This document shows positions 27,820 to 37,123 of a stretch of DNA of 64,000 nt, in pieces. Origin of the DNA: Candidatus Rokuibacteriota bacterium (lineage in GTDB: Bacteria; Methylomirabilota; Methylomirabilia; Rokubacteriales; CSP1-6); contig VGLJ01000001.1 of NCBI GenBank assembly GCA_016866775.1, positions 1 through 64,000 on the forward strand, in the 5' to 3' direction. The translations under genes were made by a program, and so were the position numbers. Below the pieces are notes generated by a model. The model searched no databases. It had not been told where the DNA came from and worked only from the letters and a program-made list of their open reading frames with translations. Position 1 is the first letter of the stretch. Each line of letters opens with the position of its first letter.

Positions 27820-29394
27820 CTAGCGCGCGTACTTGTGGCCGAGCGCTTCTTCCCAGCGGAGGTAGTTCTGCATGTCGGCGAAGTTGCGATCCGGCCCGGC
27901 GAGCAACACGTCCGTCGGCGCCGCCATCACGCCGGCGAGCCCGCGCTCCACCGGCAAGCCGGCCGCGCGCCACGCGTCCATCCCGCCGTCGAGCACCGAC
28001 ACGCGCTGATAGCCGAGCTCCTTCAGCGTCGCCGCCGCGAGCGCGGACGCGCGGCCGTCGGTGCACGTGACCGCCATCGGCGTGTCCTTGGCCGGCACCA
28101 TCTCGGTGATCCAGATCTCCATCCACCCGCGCGGCACCCACCGCGCGCCCGGCCCGTGACCGCGCGCGAAGTCCTGGCTCGTGTCGACGAAGATCACCGC
28201 GGGCGGCGGCGACGCCTGCAGCGCTTTGGGCGCGATCAGCGTCGCGGCGCTGCGCGCGGCATCGTACCCCGCGGGCACCTCGTGCGGCGCGCCCCGCTCG
28301 AGCGCATGGCCCGCCGCCGTCCACGCGGTCGTGCCGCCGGCGAACGCGTAGACCTCGTCGACGCCCATCTGCCGGTACCACGACGCGATCAGCGTCGCGC
28401 GCGCCATGCGATCGCACGCGAAGACGAGCGGCGCGTGCTTCACGACGGCGAGCTCGTCGGAGCGCTGCACGGCCTGACCGCCGGGGAACCAGCGGAAGCC
28501 GGGAAGGTGGCCCGCCGTGTACTCCTCGCGCGTGCGCACGTCGATCAGATAGACGCTCTCGTGCCGGCCGCGCTCGATCATCTTCTGCATGCCGGCCACG
28601 TCGAGCGTGCGCACGCCGTCCTCCGCGCCGACCTTCGCGGCGTACGCTTCCGCTGCCACCACGCCGGCGGGCGACGGCTCCGGCAGCGCCACGCGATCGG
28701 CGCCGCTCTCGAGCTGATGCCCGGCCAGCATCCAGCCGGCCGTCCCGTTCTTCAGGCCGAGCGCCGGAATGCCCATGCGCTGGAGCACGCGCGTGCCGAT
28801 GATGCTGCGCGTGCGGCCCGCGCAGTTGACGATGATCGTCGCGTCCTTGTCGGCGTCCTTCACGATGTCCGTGATACGCAGCGCCAGCTCGCCGCCCGGC
28901 ACGCTGCGCCCCCCGGGGATGCAGAAGCGCCGGAACTCCTCGGGCGTCCGCGTGTCGAGGATGACGAACTTCTCGCCGCGCGCCATGCGCTCCGCGAGCT
29001 CCTTCGCCTCGATCTCCGGCACGTGGTGGACGACCTCGACCTTCTCGCCGAAGTCCTTGCTGGGCACGTTCGTGCCCCACTCGGTGGCGAAGCCGTCGGT
29101 CACCCAGCGATTGATGCCGCCGTCGAGCACCGACACGTCGCGGTAGCCCATGCGCTCGAGGGTGGCCGCCGCGAGCCGCGCGCGCCGGCCGTCGTCGTCA
29201 CACACCACGACGGGCGTTCCGAGATACGGCACCGCATGCGGCATGGCGGACTCGAGCTGACGGCGGGGCATCGGCGAGGCCCCGGGGATGTGACTGCTGT
29301 TGTACTCGCCGGCTTCGCGGACGTCGATCAGCGCGAACGGCGCGCGGCCCGCGAGCCGCGTGCGAAGGGTGTCGGGCACGACCGTGGCAGCCAT
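27820..29394 (-). CDS. Multidomain rhodanese-like protein (four tandem domains)
   Basis: Four DVR/DT...EE(Y/F)...G(H/F) cassettes with catalytic-loop Cys segments CDDDGRR, CAGRTRS, CDRMARA, CTDGRAS. Confidence 0.92.
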   Translation of the reverse strand: MAATVVPDTLRTRLAGRAPFALIDVREAGEYNSSHIPGASPMPRRQLESAMPHAVPYLGTPVVVCDDDGRRARLAAATLERMGYRDVSVLDGGINRWVTDGFATEWGTNVPSKDFGEKVEVVHHVPEIEAKELAERMARGEKFVILDTRTPEEFRRFCIPGGRSVPGGELALRITDIVKDADKDATIIVNCAGRTRSIIGTRVLQRMGIPALGLKNGTAGWMLAGHQLESGADRVALPEPSPAGVVAAEAYAAKVGAEDGVRTLDVAGMQKMIERGRHESVYLIDVRTREEYTAGHLPGFRWFPGGQAVQRSDELAVVKHAPLVFACDRMARATLIASWYRQMGVDEVYAFAGGTTAWTAAGHALERGAPHEVPAGYDAARSAATLIAPKALQASPPPAVIFVDTSQDFARGHGPGARWVPRGWMEIWITEMVPAKDTPMAVTCTDGRASALAAATLKELGYQRVSVLDGGMDAWRAAGLPVERGLAGVMAAPTDVLLAGPDRNFADMQNYLRWEEALGHKYAR

Positions 29395-29516
29395 GGCGCC
29401 TCCTGTGCGGCGCATCATCGGCCCCGGCCGACGAGCCGTCAAGCGTGCGGCTTGCCGCTTGCGTTCCCATCAGCCGGGTGGTCTGCTATCCGCCGCGCGA
29501 TCCCCAGGAGGACGTC

Positions 29517-30509
29517 ATGGCCGACACGATGAAGGCGTGGTTCACGGTGCCCGGGCCCGACGGAGCGAAGTTCGAGCTGCGCGAGATCCCCGTGCCCGAG
29601 CCCGGAGCGGGCCAGGTCCTGATTCGCGTGCGCGCCGCGGGAACGAATCGCGGAGAGCTGATCCGCGGCGCGGCGCTCAAGTCGGGCGACCCCGCGGCGA
29701 AACCCACGCGCTCCGGCGGCGAGTTCGCCGGCGAGATCGCCGCAGCCGGCGAGGGCGTCAGCGGATACCGCCAGGGCGATCGCGTGATGGGCCGCACGCC
29801 CGGAAGCTACGCGGAGCACGTGGTCGCATCCCAGCGTGCGCTGATGCGCGTGCCCGACGGGATGACGTGGCCCGAAGCGGCGGCGATTCCGAACGTGTTC
29901 GTCACCGCGCACGACGCGATCGTCACCAATGCGGAGACCGCGGCCGGCGAGTCCGTGCTGGTCACCGCCGCGCCGTCGGGTGTCGGCACGGCGGCGATCC
30001 AGATCGCGCGCCACATCGGCGCCAACCCCGTCCTCGCCACCACCCGCACACCGGCCAAGGCCGCGGCCTTGCGCAAGCTGGGCGCCCACGAGGTCGTCGA
30101 CACGCGCGACGCCTCGTGGGTCGACGCCGTGCTGCGCGCGACGAACGGCCGCGGCGTCGACGTCATCATCGACCACGTCGGCGGCCCGATGCTCGCCGAC
30201 AACATCCGGGTGCTCGCGCTGAAGGGGCGCCTGGTCAGCGTCGGCCGCAACGCGGCGCGCGTGGGCGACTGCGATCTCGACGAGATCGCGCGCAAGCGCG
30301 CGAAGATCATCGGCGTGACGTTCCGCACCCGCACGCCGGAGGAGACGCTCGCGTGCAGCGAGCGCTTCGCCTCGCAGCTGCTCGGCGCGGTCGCGAGCGG
30401 CGCGCTCCAGCCCGTGCTCGACCGCACGTTCCCCATGGAGCGCCTCGCCGATGCCCACGCGTACATGCTGAGCGACGCGCAGACCGGAAAGATCGTCCTC
30501 ACGATGTAG
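29517..30509 (+). CDS. Zinc-binding alcohol dehydrogenase family/quinone oxidoreductase
   Basis: EPGAGQVLIRVRAAGTNRGELI, GGEFAGEIAAAGEGVSGYRQGDRVMG, VLVTAAPSGVGTAAIQIARHIGA. Confidence 0.93.
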   Translation: MADTMKAWFTVPGPDGAKFELREIPVPEPGAGQVLIRVRAAGTNRGELIRGAALKSGDPAAKPTRSGGEFAGEIAAAGEGVSGYRQGDRVMGRTPGSYAEHVVASQRALMRVPDGMTWPEAAAIPNVFVTAHDAIVTNAETAAGESVLVTAAPSGVGTAAIQIARHIGANPVLATTRTPAKAAALRKLGAHEVVDTRDASWVDAVLRATNGRGVDVIIDHVGGPMLADNIRVLALKGRLVSVGRNAARVGDCDLDEIARKRAKIIGVTFRTRTPEETLACSERFASQLLGAVASGALQPVLDRTFPMERLADAHAYMLSDAQTGKIVLTM

Positions 30510-30521
30510 GAGGGCCCAGAC

Positions 30522-31637
30522 ATGACGACGGGCCACAAGCTCATCTCCGCGGATTCCCACGTCAGCGAGCCGACGGACCTGTGGCTCGAGCGCGTCGACA
30601 CGCGGTACCGCGACCGCGCGCCGCGGCTCGTCGAGAACCCGCGCGACCCGAAGGGCGCGTACTTCTACTACGAGGGCTACGCGCCCCATCCGATCGGCAT
30701 CGGGCTCGGCGCCGGCAAGACGCCCGAGGAGCTCGCGCAGTTCCTCACGCGGGGCACGTACGCGGACGCGCGGCCCGGCGGCTGGGATCCGGCCGAGCGC
30801 CTGAAGGACAACGAGCTCGACGGCGTCGAGGCCGACGTGCTCTCCACGACGCTCGGCTTCCGCATCTTCTGGCTGAAGGACGCCGGGCTCCAGGAAGACT
30901 GCTTCCGCGTCTACAACGACTGGCTCGCCGACTATTGCAGCTACGCGCCGAAGCGCATGGCGGGCCTCGCGATGATCTCGCTCTACGACCCGAAGGCGGG
31001 GGTGCAGGAGCTCGAGCGGTGCGCGAAGCGCGGCCTCAAGGGCGCGATGATCTGGTGCTCGCCGCCCCCCGAGCAGCCGTACAGCTCCGAGCACTACGAT
31101 CCGTTCTGGGCGGCGGCGCAGGAGCTGCGCATGCCGATCAGCCTGCACTCGATCACCGGCATGGGCCACGAGAGCCAGTGGGACTTCGGCGACCGCTACA
31201 TGCGGGCGACCGTGCTGTCGCACGAGGTCGAGCGCTCGTTCAGCGCGCTGATCTTCTCGGGCGTGCTCGACCGCTTCCCGGAGCTGCAGATCGTCTCCGC
31301 GGAGAACAACTGCGGCTGGCTGCCGTACTACCTGCAGCGCATGGACCGCACGTTCGAGCGCGGACGCTACGCCGCGAAGTTCACCATCAGGCTGAAGCCG
31401 AGCGAGTACTTCCGCCGCCAGATGCACTGCACGTACATCGACGACTACGTGGGCGTCGCCAACCGCCACTTCGTCGGCGTGGACCGGATCATGTGGTCCT
31501 CGGACTACCCGCACCAGGCGTCGTCGTGGCCGCACTCCCAGGACGTGGTCGCGCGCGACTTCAAGGACGCGAGCCCGGAGGATCGCTTCCAGATCACCCG
31601 GGGCAACGTCGCGAAGCTGTACCGCTTCGAGCTCTGA
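30522..31637 (+). CDS. Amidohydrolase family protein
   Basis: ISADSHVSEPTDLW, GAMIWCSPPPEQPYSSEHYDPFWAAAQEL, VDRIMWSSDYPHQASSWPHS. Confidence 0.92.
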   Translation: MTTGHKLISADSHVSEPTDLWLERVDTRYRDRAPRLVENPRDPKGAYFYYEGYAPHPIGIGLGAGKTPEELAQFLTRGTYADARPGGWDPAERLKDNELDGVEADVLSTTLGFRIFWLKDAGLQEDCFRVYNDWLADYCSYAPKRMAGLAMISLYDPKAGVQELERCAKRGLKGAMIWCSPPPEQPYSSEHYDPFWAAAQELRMPISLHSITGMGHESQWDFGDRYMRATVLSHEVERSFSALIFSGVLDRFPELQIVSAENNCGWLPYYLQRMDRTFERGRYAAKFTIRLKPSEYFRRQMHCTYIDDYVGVANRHFVGVDRIMWSSDYPHQASSWPHSQDVVARDFKDASPEDRFQITRGNVAKLYRFEL

Positions 31638-31639
31638 CC

Positions 31640-32170
31640 ATGAGAAAAGTGCGTCGCATCGTCACGGGCGTGAACGCCGCCGGACGCTCCTGCATCCTTT
31701 CGGATACGCAACTCCCCGCGGGCGACGTCGCGGCCGACCAGCCCGTGCGCGTCGGCTTGTGGATGACCGACCGTTCGCCCGCCTCGAACCAGGGAACGCA
31801 CGATCCCGTCCCCGACGGCGTGATCATGCGCACGCCGCCGCCCCACCGCGGCGGGAGCGTCATCCGCATCACGGACATCCCGCCCGAGCGGACGCAGCGC
31901 TACGATCCGGAAGAGCTGAGGCGTCGGGGCTGCAAGACCACGCCGGATCGTTCCGCGAAGCATCCGGGCTTCCACGCGACCGACACGATCGACTACGCCA
32001 TCTGTCTCGAAGGCGAAGTGTGGGCCGTGCTGGACGACGACGAGACATTGATGAAGCCGGGCGACGTGCTGATCCAGCGCGGGACGTACCACGCCTGGGC
32101 GAATCGGAGCGACACGATCGCCCGGATGGCGTTCATCCTCATCGATGCCGAGCCCCTCGACAACCACTAA
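31640..32170 (+). CDS. Cupin domain-containing protein
   Basis: IDYAICLEGEVWAVLDDDETLMKPGDVLIQRGTYHAWANRSD. Confidence 0.9.
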   Translation: MRKVRRIVTGVNAAGRSCILSDTQLPAGDVAADQPVRVGLWMTDRSPASNQGTHDPVPDGVIMRTPPPHRGGSVIRITDIPPERTQRYDPEELRRRGCKTTPDRSAKHPGFHATDTIDYAICLEGEVWAVLDDDETLMKPGDVLIQRGTYHAWANRSDTIARMAFILIDAEPLDNH

Positions 32171-32186
32171 CGACGAGACGAGGCCC

Positions 32187-33044
32187 ATGGACCGACGGAT
32201 CATCGACCTCTACGACGACTTCACGCACTGCCACCTCGACCGGCGGCTGTTCATCGAACGGCTCGCGCGGCTGGTCGGCTCCACCGCCGCGGCGCTCGCG
32301 CTGCTGCCTCAGCTCGAGTCGAACCTCGCCATCGCGCAGACGATTCCCGAAACCGACGCGCGGCTTCGCGCCCAGGACGTGACGTACGAGGGCTCGAGCG
32401 GCGTCATGACGGGCTATCTCGCCCGTCCCGCCGGCGACACGAAGGCGCCGGCCGTGCTCGTGATCCACGAGAACCGCGGGCCCCAGCCGCACATCCGCGA
32501 CGTCGCGCGGCGTGTCGCCGTCGCCGGCTTCGTCGCGCTCGCGCCCGACTTCATGTCGCCGATCGGCGGCACGCCGGCGACCGAGGACGAAGCGCGGACG
32601 AAGTTCTCCGGCGTCCGGGTCCCGGTCGCGCTCGCGGACGCGCTCAAGTCCACGGCGTTTCTGCGAAGCCGGCCCGAAGCGACCGGCAAGGTCGGGGTCG
32701 TCGGCTTCTGCTGGGGCGGCGCGATGACCGGTCACGTCGCCGCCGCCGGCGACGACGTCCAGGGCGCCGTGGTCTTCTACGGCACCGCGCCGGCCCTCGA
32801 CAAGGTGCCGGCGATCAAGGCGCCGCTGCTCCTCCACTACGCCGGCATCGACGAGCGCGTGAACGCCACCGTGCCCGGGTTCGAGGCCGCGCTGAAGCAG
32901 GCGGCCAAGACGTACACGCTCCACATGTACGAAGGCGTGAACCACGCGTTCCACAACGACACGGCGGGCACCCGCTACAACGCGGACGCCGCGCGCCTCG
33001 CGTGGACACGCACGGTCGACTTCTTCAACCGGACGCTCCGCTGA
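32187..33044 (+). CDS. Dienelactone hydrolase family protein
   Basis: VLVIHENRGPQPHIRDVARRVAVAGFVALAPD, VGVVGFCWGGAMTGHVAA, YEGVNHAFHNDTAGTRYN. Confidence 0.94.
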   Translation: MDRRIIDLYDDFTHCHLDRRLFIERLARLVGSTAAALALLPQLESNLAIAQTIPETDARLRAQDVTYEGSSGVMTGYLARPAGDTKAPAVLVIHENRGPQPHIRDVARRVAVAGFVALAPDFMSPIGGTPATEDEARTKFSGVRVPVALADALKSTAFLRSRPEATGKVGVVGFCWGGAMTGHVAAAGDDVQGAVVFYGTAPALDKVPAIKAPLLLHYAGIDERVNATVPGFEAALKQAAKTYTLHMYEGVNHAFHNDTAGTRYNADAARLAWTRTVDFFNRTLR

Positions 33045-33045
33045 C

Positions 33046-33969
33046 ATGGCGCTGAAAGATCGGATCCCGTTCGGGCTGTCGCTGCCGCATCGCTCCCCCG
33101 ACCCGATCGACGTCGAGGCGGTGCGCGCGGTCGCGCAGCGCGCGGATGCGCTCGGCTTCCGCGACGTGTGGGTCACGCACAACGCGCTCGATCCGGTGTT
33201 CAGCTTCGACTCCGTGGTCGTCCTCACCTACGCCGCGGCGGTGACGACGAAGATCCGCGTCGGCGTGTCCGTGATCGTCCTGCCCGTGCAGCACCCCGTC
33301 CAGGTGGCGCACCAGTTCGCGTCGCTGGATCGTCTCAGCAACGGCCGCGCGATCCTCGGCGCCGGGATCGGCCGGGAGCATCACTACAAGGAGTTCCAGG
33401 TGCCGATGGAGCACCGCGTGCGGCGCTTCCGCGAGCAGATCGAGGTGATCAAGGCGCTGTGGACCGAGTCGAAGGTGACCTACCACGGCGGCATCTTCCA
33501 TCTCGACGGCGAGACGATGACGATCAAGCCCGTGCAGAAGCCGCATCCGCCGATCTGGTTCGGCGGCGATCATCCGGACGCCGTCCGTCGCGCGGCGTCG
33601 CTGGCGGACGCGTGGATGGGATCGGGCGGGTCGAGCAAGGCGGTGTTCGGGCGCAGCGTGCCGATCCTGAAGGCGGAGCTGGAGAAGCTCGGGCGCGATC
33701 CGAAGACGTTCCCGGTCTCGAAGCGCGTGTTCATGTCGGTGCACGAGCGCGCCGACGTCGCGCGCGCCGAGGTGAACCGCTGGTACACGGAGGTCTATCA
33801 CAACCCGGCGGGGACGGACGCATCCGGCGTCCACGGCACGCCGGAGCAGGTGCGCGAACAGCTCGAAGAGCTGATCGCCGCGGGGGCGACTCATCTCCTT
33901 CTCAACCCGGTCGCGCGCTACACCGAGCAGGCCGACGCGCTCGCGGAGGTCGTGGGCCTCTCGCAATGA
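33046..33969 (+). CDS. LLM class F420-dependent oxidoreductase
   Basis: FGLSLPHRSPDPIDVEAV, TTKIRVGVSVIVLPVQHPVQVAHQFASLDRLSNGRAILGAGIGREH. Confidence 0.94.
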   Translation: MALKDRIPFGLSLPHRSPDPIDVEAVRAVAQRADALGFRDVWVTHNALDPVFSFDSVVVLTYAAAVTTKIRVGVSVIVLPVQHPVQVAHQFASLDRLSNGRAILGAGIGREHHYKEFQVPMEHRVRRFREQIEVIKALWTESKVTYHGGIFHLDGETMTIKPVQKPHPPIWFGGDHPDAVRRAASLADAWMGSGGSSKAVFGRSVPILKAELEKLGRDPKTFPVSKRVFMSVHERADVARAEVNRWYTEVYHNPAGTDASGVHGTPEQVREQLEELIAAGATHLLLNPVARYTEQADALAEVVGLSQ

Positions 33970-34553
33970 CGCTGCCCGGCGACGTTCATCCCGAATCGCT
34001 TTCGCGGCTTCCCCGGCTCGCCCGCGAGCAGATGGACGAGCGAGGCCAGGCGTTCTACGACGCCGTCACCGGCCCGCAGAGCCGCACGCTGGTCGGCTTG
34101 CAGGGGCCGAGCGGCATCTGGCTCCACAGCCCGGAGCTCGGCGAGCGCGTGCGGGCCGTCAACCAGTACCTGCGTTACGACACCACGCTGGATCGACGCC
34201 TGACCGAGCTCGCGATCCTCGTGACGGCGCGCGAGCTCGATCAGCAGTTCGAGTGGACCGCGCACGAGCCGGCCGCGCTGAAGGAAGGGCTCGAGCCCGA
34301 GATCATCGACGTGGTGAAGCATGGAAAGCCGGTCGACGGCCTCGGGCCGAAAGAAGCGCTGATCGTCAGCTTCGGGCGCGAGGCCTTCCGCGAGCGCAAG
34401 GTCCGCTCCGAGACGTTCGCGCGCGCGGTCGAGGCCTTCGGCACGCGCGGCGTCGTGGACCTCGCGGCGCTGATGGGCAACTACGCGATGACCGCGGTCA
34501 TCCTCAACGCGGTCGATCAGCAGCTGCGTCCCGGGCAGAAGTCCCTGCTCTGA
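33966..34553 (+). CDS. Carboxymuconolactone decarboxylase family protein
   Basis: LQGPSGIWLHSPELGERVRAVNQYLRYDTTLDRRLTELAILVTARELDQQFEWTAHEPAALKEGL. ATGA overlap with previous gene. Confidence 0.9.
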   Translation: MTLPGDVHPESLSRLPRLAREQMDERGQAFYDAVTGPQSRTLVGLQGPSGIWLHSPELGERVRAVNQYLRYDTTLDRRLTELAILVTARELDQQFEWTAHEPAALKEGLEPEIIDVVKHGKPVDGLGPKEALIVSFGREAFRERKVRSETFARAVEAFGTRGVVDLAALMGNYAMTAVILNAVDQQLRPGQKSLL

Positions 34554-34563
34554 CGAGCACTCC

Positions 34564-35571
34564 ATGAAGGCGATCGTGATGCGCGCGTTCGGCCCGCCGA
34601 AGGTCCTGCGCCTCGAAGAGATCGCAACCCCGGTGCCCGGAGCCGGCGAGGTGCTGATCCGCGTGCACGCGGTCTCCGTCAACCGCACGCTCGACCTCGC
34701 CGTCCGCGCGGGAACCTATCCGGCGCGCGTGGCGCTGCCTCACGTCCTCGGCGTGGATCCGTCCGGGGTGATCGCCGCCGTCGGCGACGGCGTGACCGCG
34801 CGCAAGGTCGGCGATCGCGTCGCCACGCGGCAGATCGTCCGTCCGGCCACGACGACATCGGGGCCGATGCTCCTCGGCGTGCACACGTGGGGAGGCTACG
34901 CGGAGTACGTGAAGGTCCCCGTCGACATGACGCACGCGGTCCCCGCAGGTCTGGACTTCGTCACCGCCACGGTGGTCGCGCGTCACGGCCCGACGGCGCT
35001 CAGCATGCTGCGCGACGCCGCGAACTTGACGCGCGACGAGTGGGTGCTGGTGATGGGCGCCGCCGGCGGGCTCGGCAGCGCGGGCATCCAGGTGGCGAAA
35101 GAATTCGGCGCGAAGGTCATCGCGGCGGCCGGCGCCGACGAGCGCGTGCGAGCAGCCGTCGAGCTCGGCGCCGACGCCGGCGTGAACTACCGCGCGAAGG
35201 ATCTGACGGAAGAAGTGCGCAGAATCACCGACGGGCGCGGCGTCGACGTGGTGTTCGAGAACATCGCCGATCCCGCGCTGTTCCCGAAGGCCTTCGCCAC
35301 GCTCGCGCGCAACGGACGGCTCGTCACCGCGGGCGCGCACGGCGGCGGCACCGTGCCGCTCGACGTCCAGCGGCTCTACCTGAACGGGATCTCGGTCATC
35401 GGGTCGGTGGGCCGGATCACCGCCGACGATCTCGCGCACTGCTTGCGCGCGGCGGCCGAAGGCCGGCACCGCGTGCTGCTCGACCGCGTGATGCCGCTCG
35501 CGGACGCGGCGCTCGCGCACCGGATCGTGGCCGAGCGATCCGGCACGGGCAAGGTCGTGCTCCAGCCCTGA
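34564..35571 (+). CDS. Zinc-binding alcohol dehydrogenase family/NADPH:quinone reductase
   Basis: MKAIVMRAFGPPKVLRLEEIATPVPGAGEVLIRVHAVSVN, VLVMGAAGGLGSAGIQVAKEFGAKVIAAA. Confidence 0.94.
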   Translation: MKAIVMRAFGPPKVLRLEEIATPVPGAGEVLIRVHAVSVNRTLDLAVRAGTYPARVALPHVLGVDPSGVIAAVGDGVTARKVGDRVATRQIVRPATTTSGPMLLGVHTWGGYAEYVKVPVDMTHAVPAGLDFVTATVVARHGPTALSMLRDAANLTRDEWVLVMGAAGGLGSAGIQVAKEFGAKVIAAAGADERVRAAVELGADAGVNYRAKDLTEEVRRITDGRGVDVVFENIADPALFPKAFATLARNGRLVTAGAHGGGTVPLDVQRLYLNGISVIGSVGRITADDLAHCLRAAAEGRHRVLLDRVMPLADAALAHRIVAERSGTGKVVLQP

Positions 35572-36321
35572 TCAGTAGTACGCGGCGCCGCCGTTGACGT
35601 GAATCGTCTGGCCGGTGACGAAGCCGCCGTCGTCGGTGACGAGGAAGAGACACGTCGCGGCGATCTCGTCGACGTGCCCCTGCCGTCCGAGCGGGATTCC
35701 TGCCGCGCTCGGCGGCCGCCCGTGGTACCACTCCGGATTCGCGCGCGACGTGTCGATGCTACCGGGCGAGACGACGTTGACGCGGATGTTGTGCTCGGCG
35801 AATTCGGACGCGAGCCCGCGCGCGAGACCGACCAGCCCCATCTTCGCCGCCGAGACGTGCGCACGCCCCTTGCCGCCCACGAACGCGCCCTCACCGGTGA
35901 GGAACACGATGCGGCCGTATCTGTTCGCGACCATCGACTCGATCACGGCGCGCGCGCAATGGATCCCGCCGTCGAGCACCACGCCGCGCACGGCCTCCCA
36001 GTCCTCCCCCTTCAGCTCGGTGAACGGCTTGTGCGGGCGGATGGCGGCGTTGCTGATGAGGATGTCGATGCGGCCGAACTCCGACATCGCGCGCGCGACC
36101 ATCCGCTCGATGTCGTCGCGCTTCGCCACGTCGGCGACCACGGAGAGCGCCTTGACGCCGCGGGCGCGCGCCTCGCCCGCGACGGCGTCGGCCTCCGCCT
36201 GGTTGCTGCGCGCGTTGACGACGACGTGCGCGCCGTCCGCCGCGAGCTTCAGCACCGTGGCACGGCCGATGTTCCGTCCGGAGCCGGTCACCAGCGCCAC
36301 TTTGCCGTCGAGCTTGCCCAC
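35572..36321 (-). CDS. SDR family oxidoreductase
   Basis: GTG start; KVALVTGSGRNIGRATVLKLAADGA, NRYGRIVFLTGEGAFVGGKGRAHVSAAKMGLVGLARGLASEFAEHNIRVNVVSPG. Confidence 0.94.
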   Translation of the reverse strand: MGKLDGKVALVTGSGRNIGRATVLKLAADGAHVVVNARSNQAEADAVAGEARARGVKALSVVADVAKRDDIERMVARAMSEFGRIDILISNAAIRPHKPFTELKGEDWEAVRGVVLDGGIHCARAVIESMVANRYGRIVFLTGEGAFVGGKGRAHVSAAKMGLVGLARGLASEFAEHNIRVNVVSPGSIDTSRANPEWYHGRPPSAAGIPLGRQGHVDEIAATCLFLVTDDGGFVTGQTIHVNGGAAYY

Positions 36322-36416
36322 GAGAGCACCTCCGTGTTCCAGCCTGCGAGCCGGCGGCGATTGTACTATCCTCGCCTCGACGTCACCCGAACCGCCCTCC
36401 CCCGGGAGGTCAGCCA

Positions 36417-36788
36417 TGGCGCGGATCCAGCAGATCCATCAACGGTGAGATTCACTTCACGGAGACCCCGCATCCGGCCCCCGTGCCGTCGAGCCACTTC
36501 GCGCTCGAGGTGACCGACTGGGACGCGATGCTCGCCCACCTGGACGTGCTCGGCATCGCGCACGTGCGGACGTCGGCCGCCGGCACCATGCGGACCATCG
36601 GCGGCACCGATCCGTACCAAGGGCGCCGCGAGGACACGGGCGAGCACGACACGTACATCCATGACCCCGACGGCAACATGATCGAGCTCGTCTACCATCC
36701 GCTCGGCATCCAGGCATCGGAGCACGGCCCGCGCTGGACCCAGCGTCCGGGCTTCGTCGACGCGGCGTACCAGGAGAGGGAGCGATGA
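36417..36788 (+). pseudogene. VOC family protein with internal deletion/frameshift near N-terminus
   Basis: MARIQQIH(QR*) start joins out of frame to GEIHFTETPHPAPVPSSHFALEVTDWDAMLAHLDVLGIAHV...YIHDPDGNMIELVYH. The first glyoxalase-fold half is missing. Confidence 0.7.
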
Positions 36789-37123
36789 CCAAACCGAGGA
36801 TCCGGCACATCGCGCTCAACGTGAAAGACCGCGATGCGGTCGCCGACTACTACAAGAAGATCTTCGGGCTGGAGGAAAAGTACCGCGGACCGAACGGCAC
36901 CGTCTACCTCTCCGACGGCTTCGTGGGCGTCGCGTTGATCTCGCGGCCGGATCGGCCGTGGGGGATCAACCACTTCGGCTTCCAGGTCGGGGACGTCCAG
37001 GCCATCGTGGACGCGGCCGAGACGACGGCGGAGTCGAACACGTTCGGCGCGGTGGCGGAGAGCTGGATCCACGACCCCGAGGGCAACCGGGTCGACGTCA
37101 CCGAACACGGCTGGCCGATTTGA
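36785..37123 (+). CDS. VOC family protein (glyoxalase/extradiol dioxygenase-like)
   Basis: IRHIALNVKDRDAVADYYKKIFGLEEKYR, WIHDPEGNRVDV. Confidence 0.9.
   Translation: MTKPRIRHIALNVKDRDAVADYYKKIFGLEEKYRGPNGTVYLSDGFVGVALISRPDRPWGINHFGFQVGDVQAIVDAAETTAESNTFGAVAESWIHDPEGNRVDVTEHGWPI

Noticed and set aside
36417-36450. TGA after MARIQQIHQR considered as another Sec codon
   Set aside because: The VOC sequence resumes in a different frame after the TGA, so this is a deletion/frameshift and not UGA recoding.
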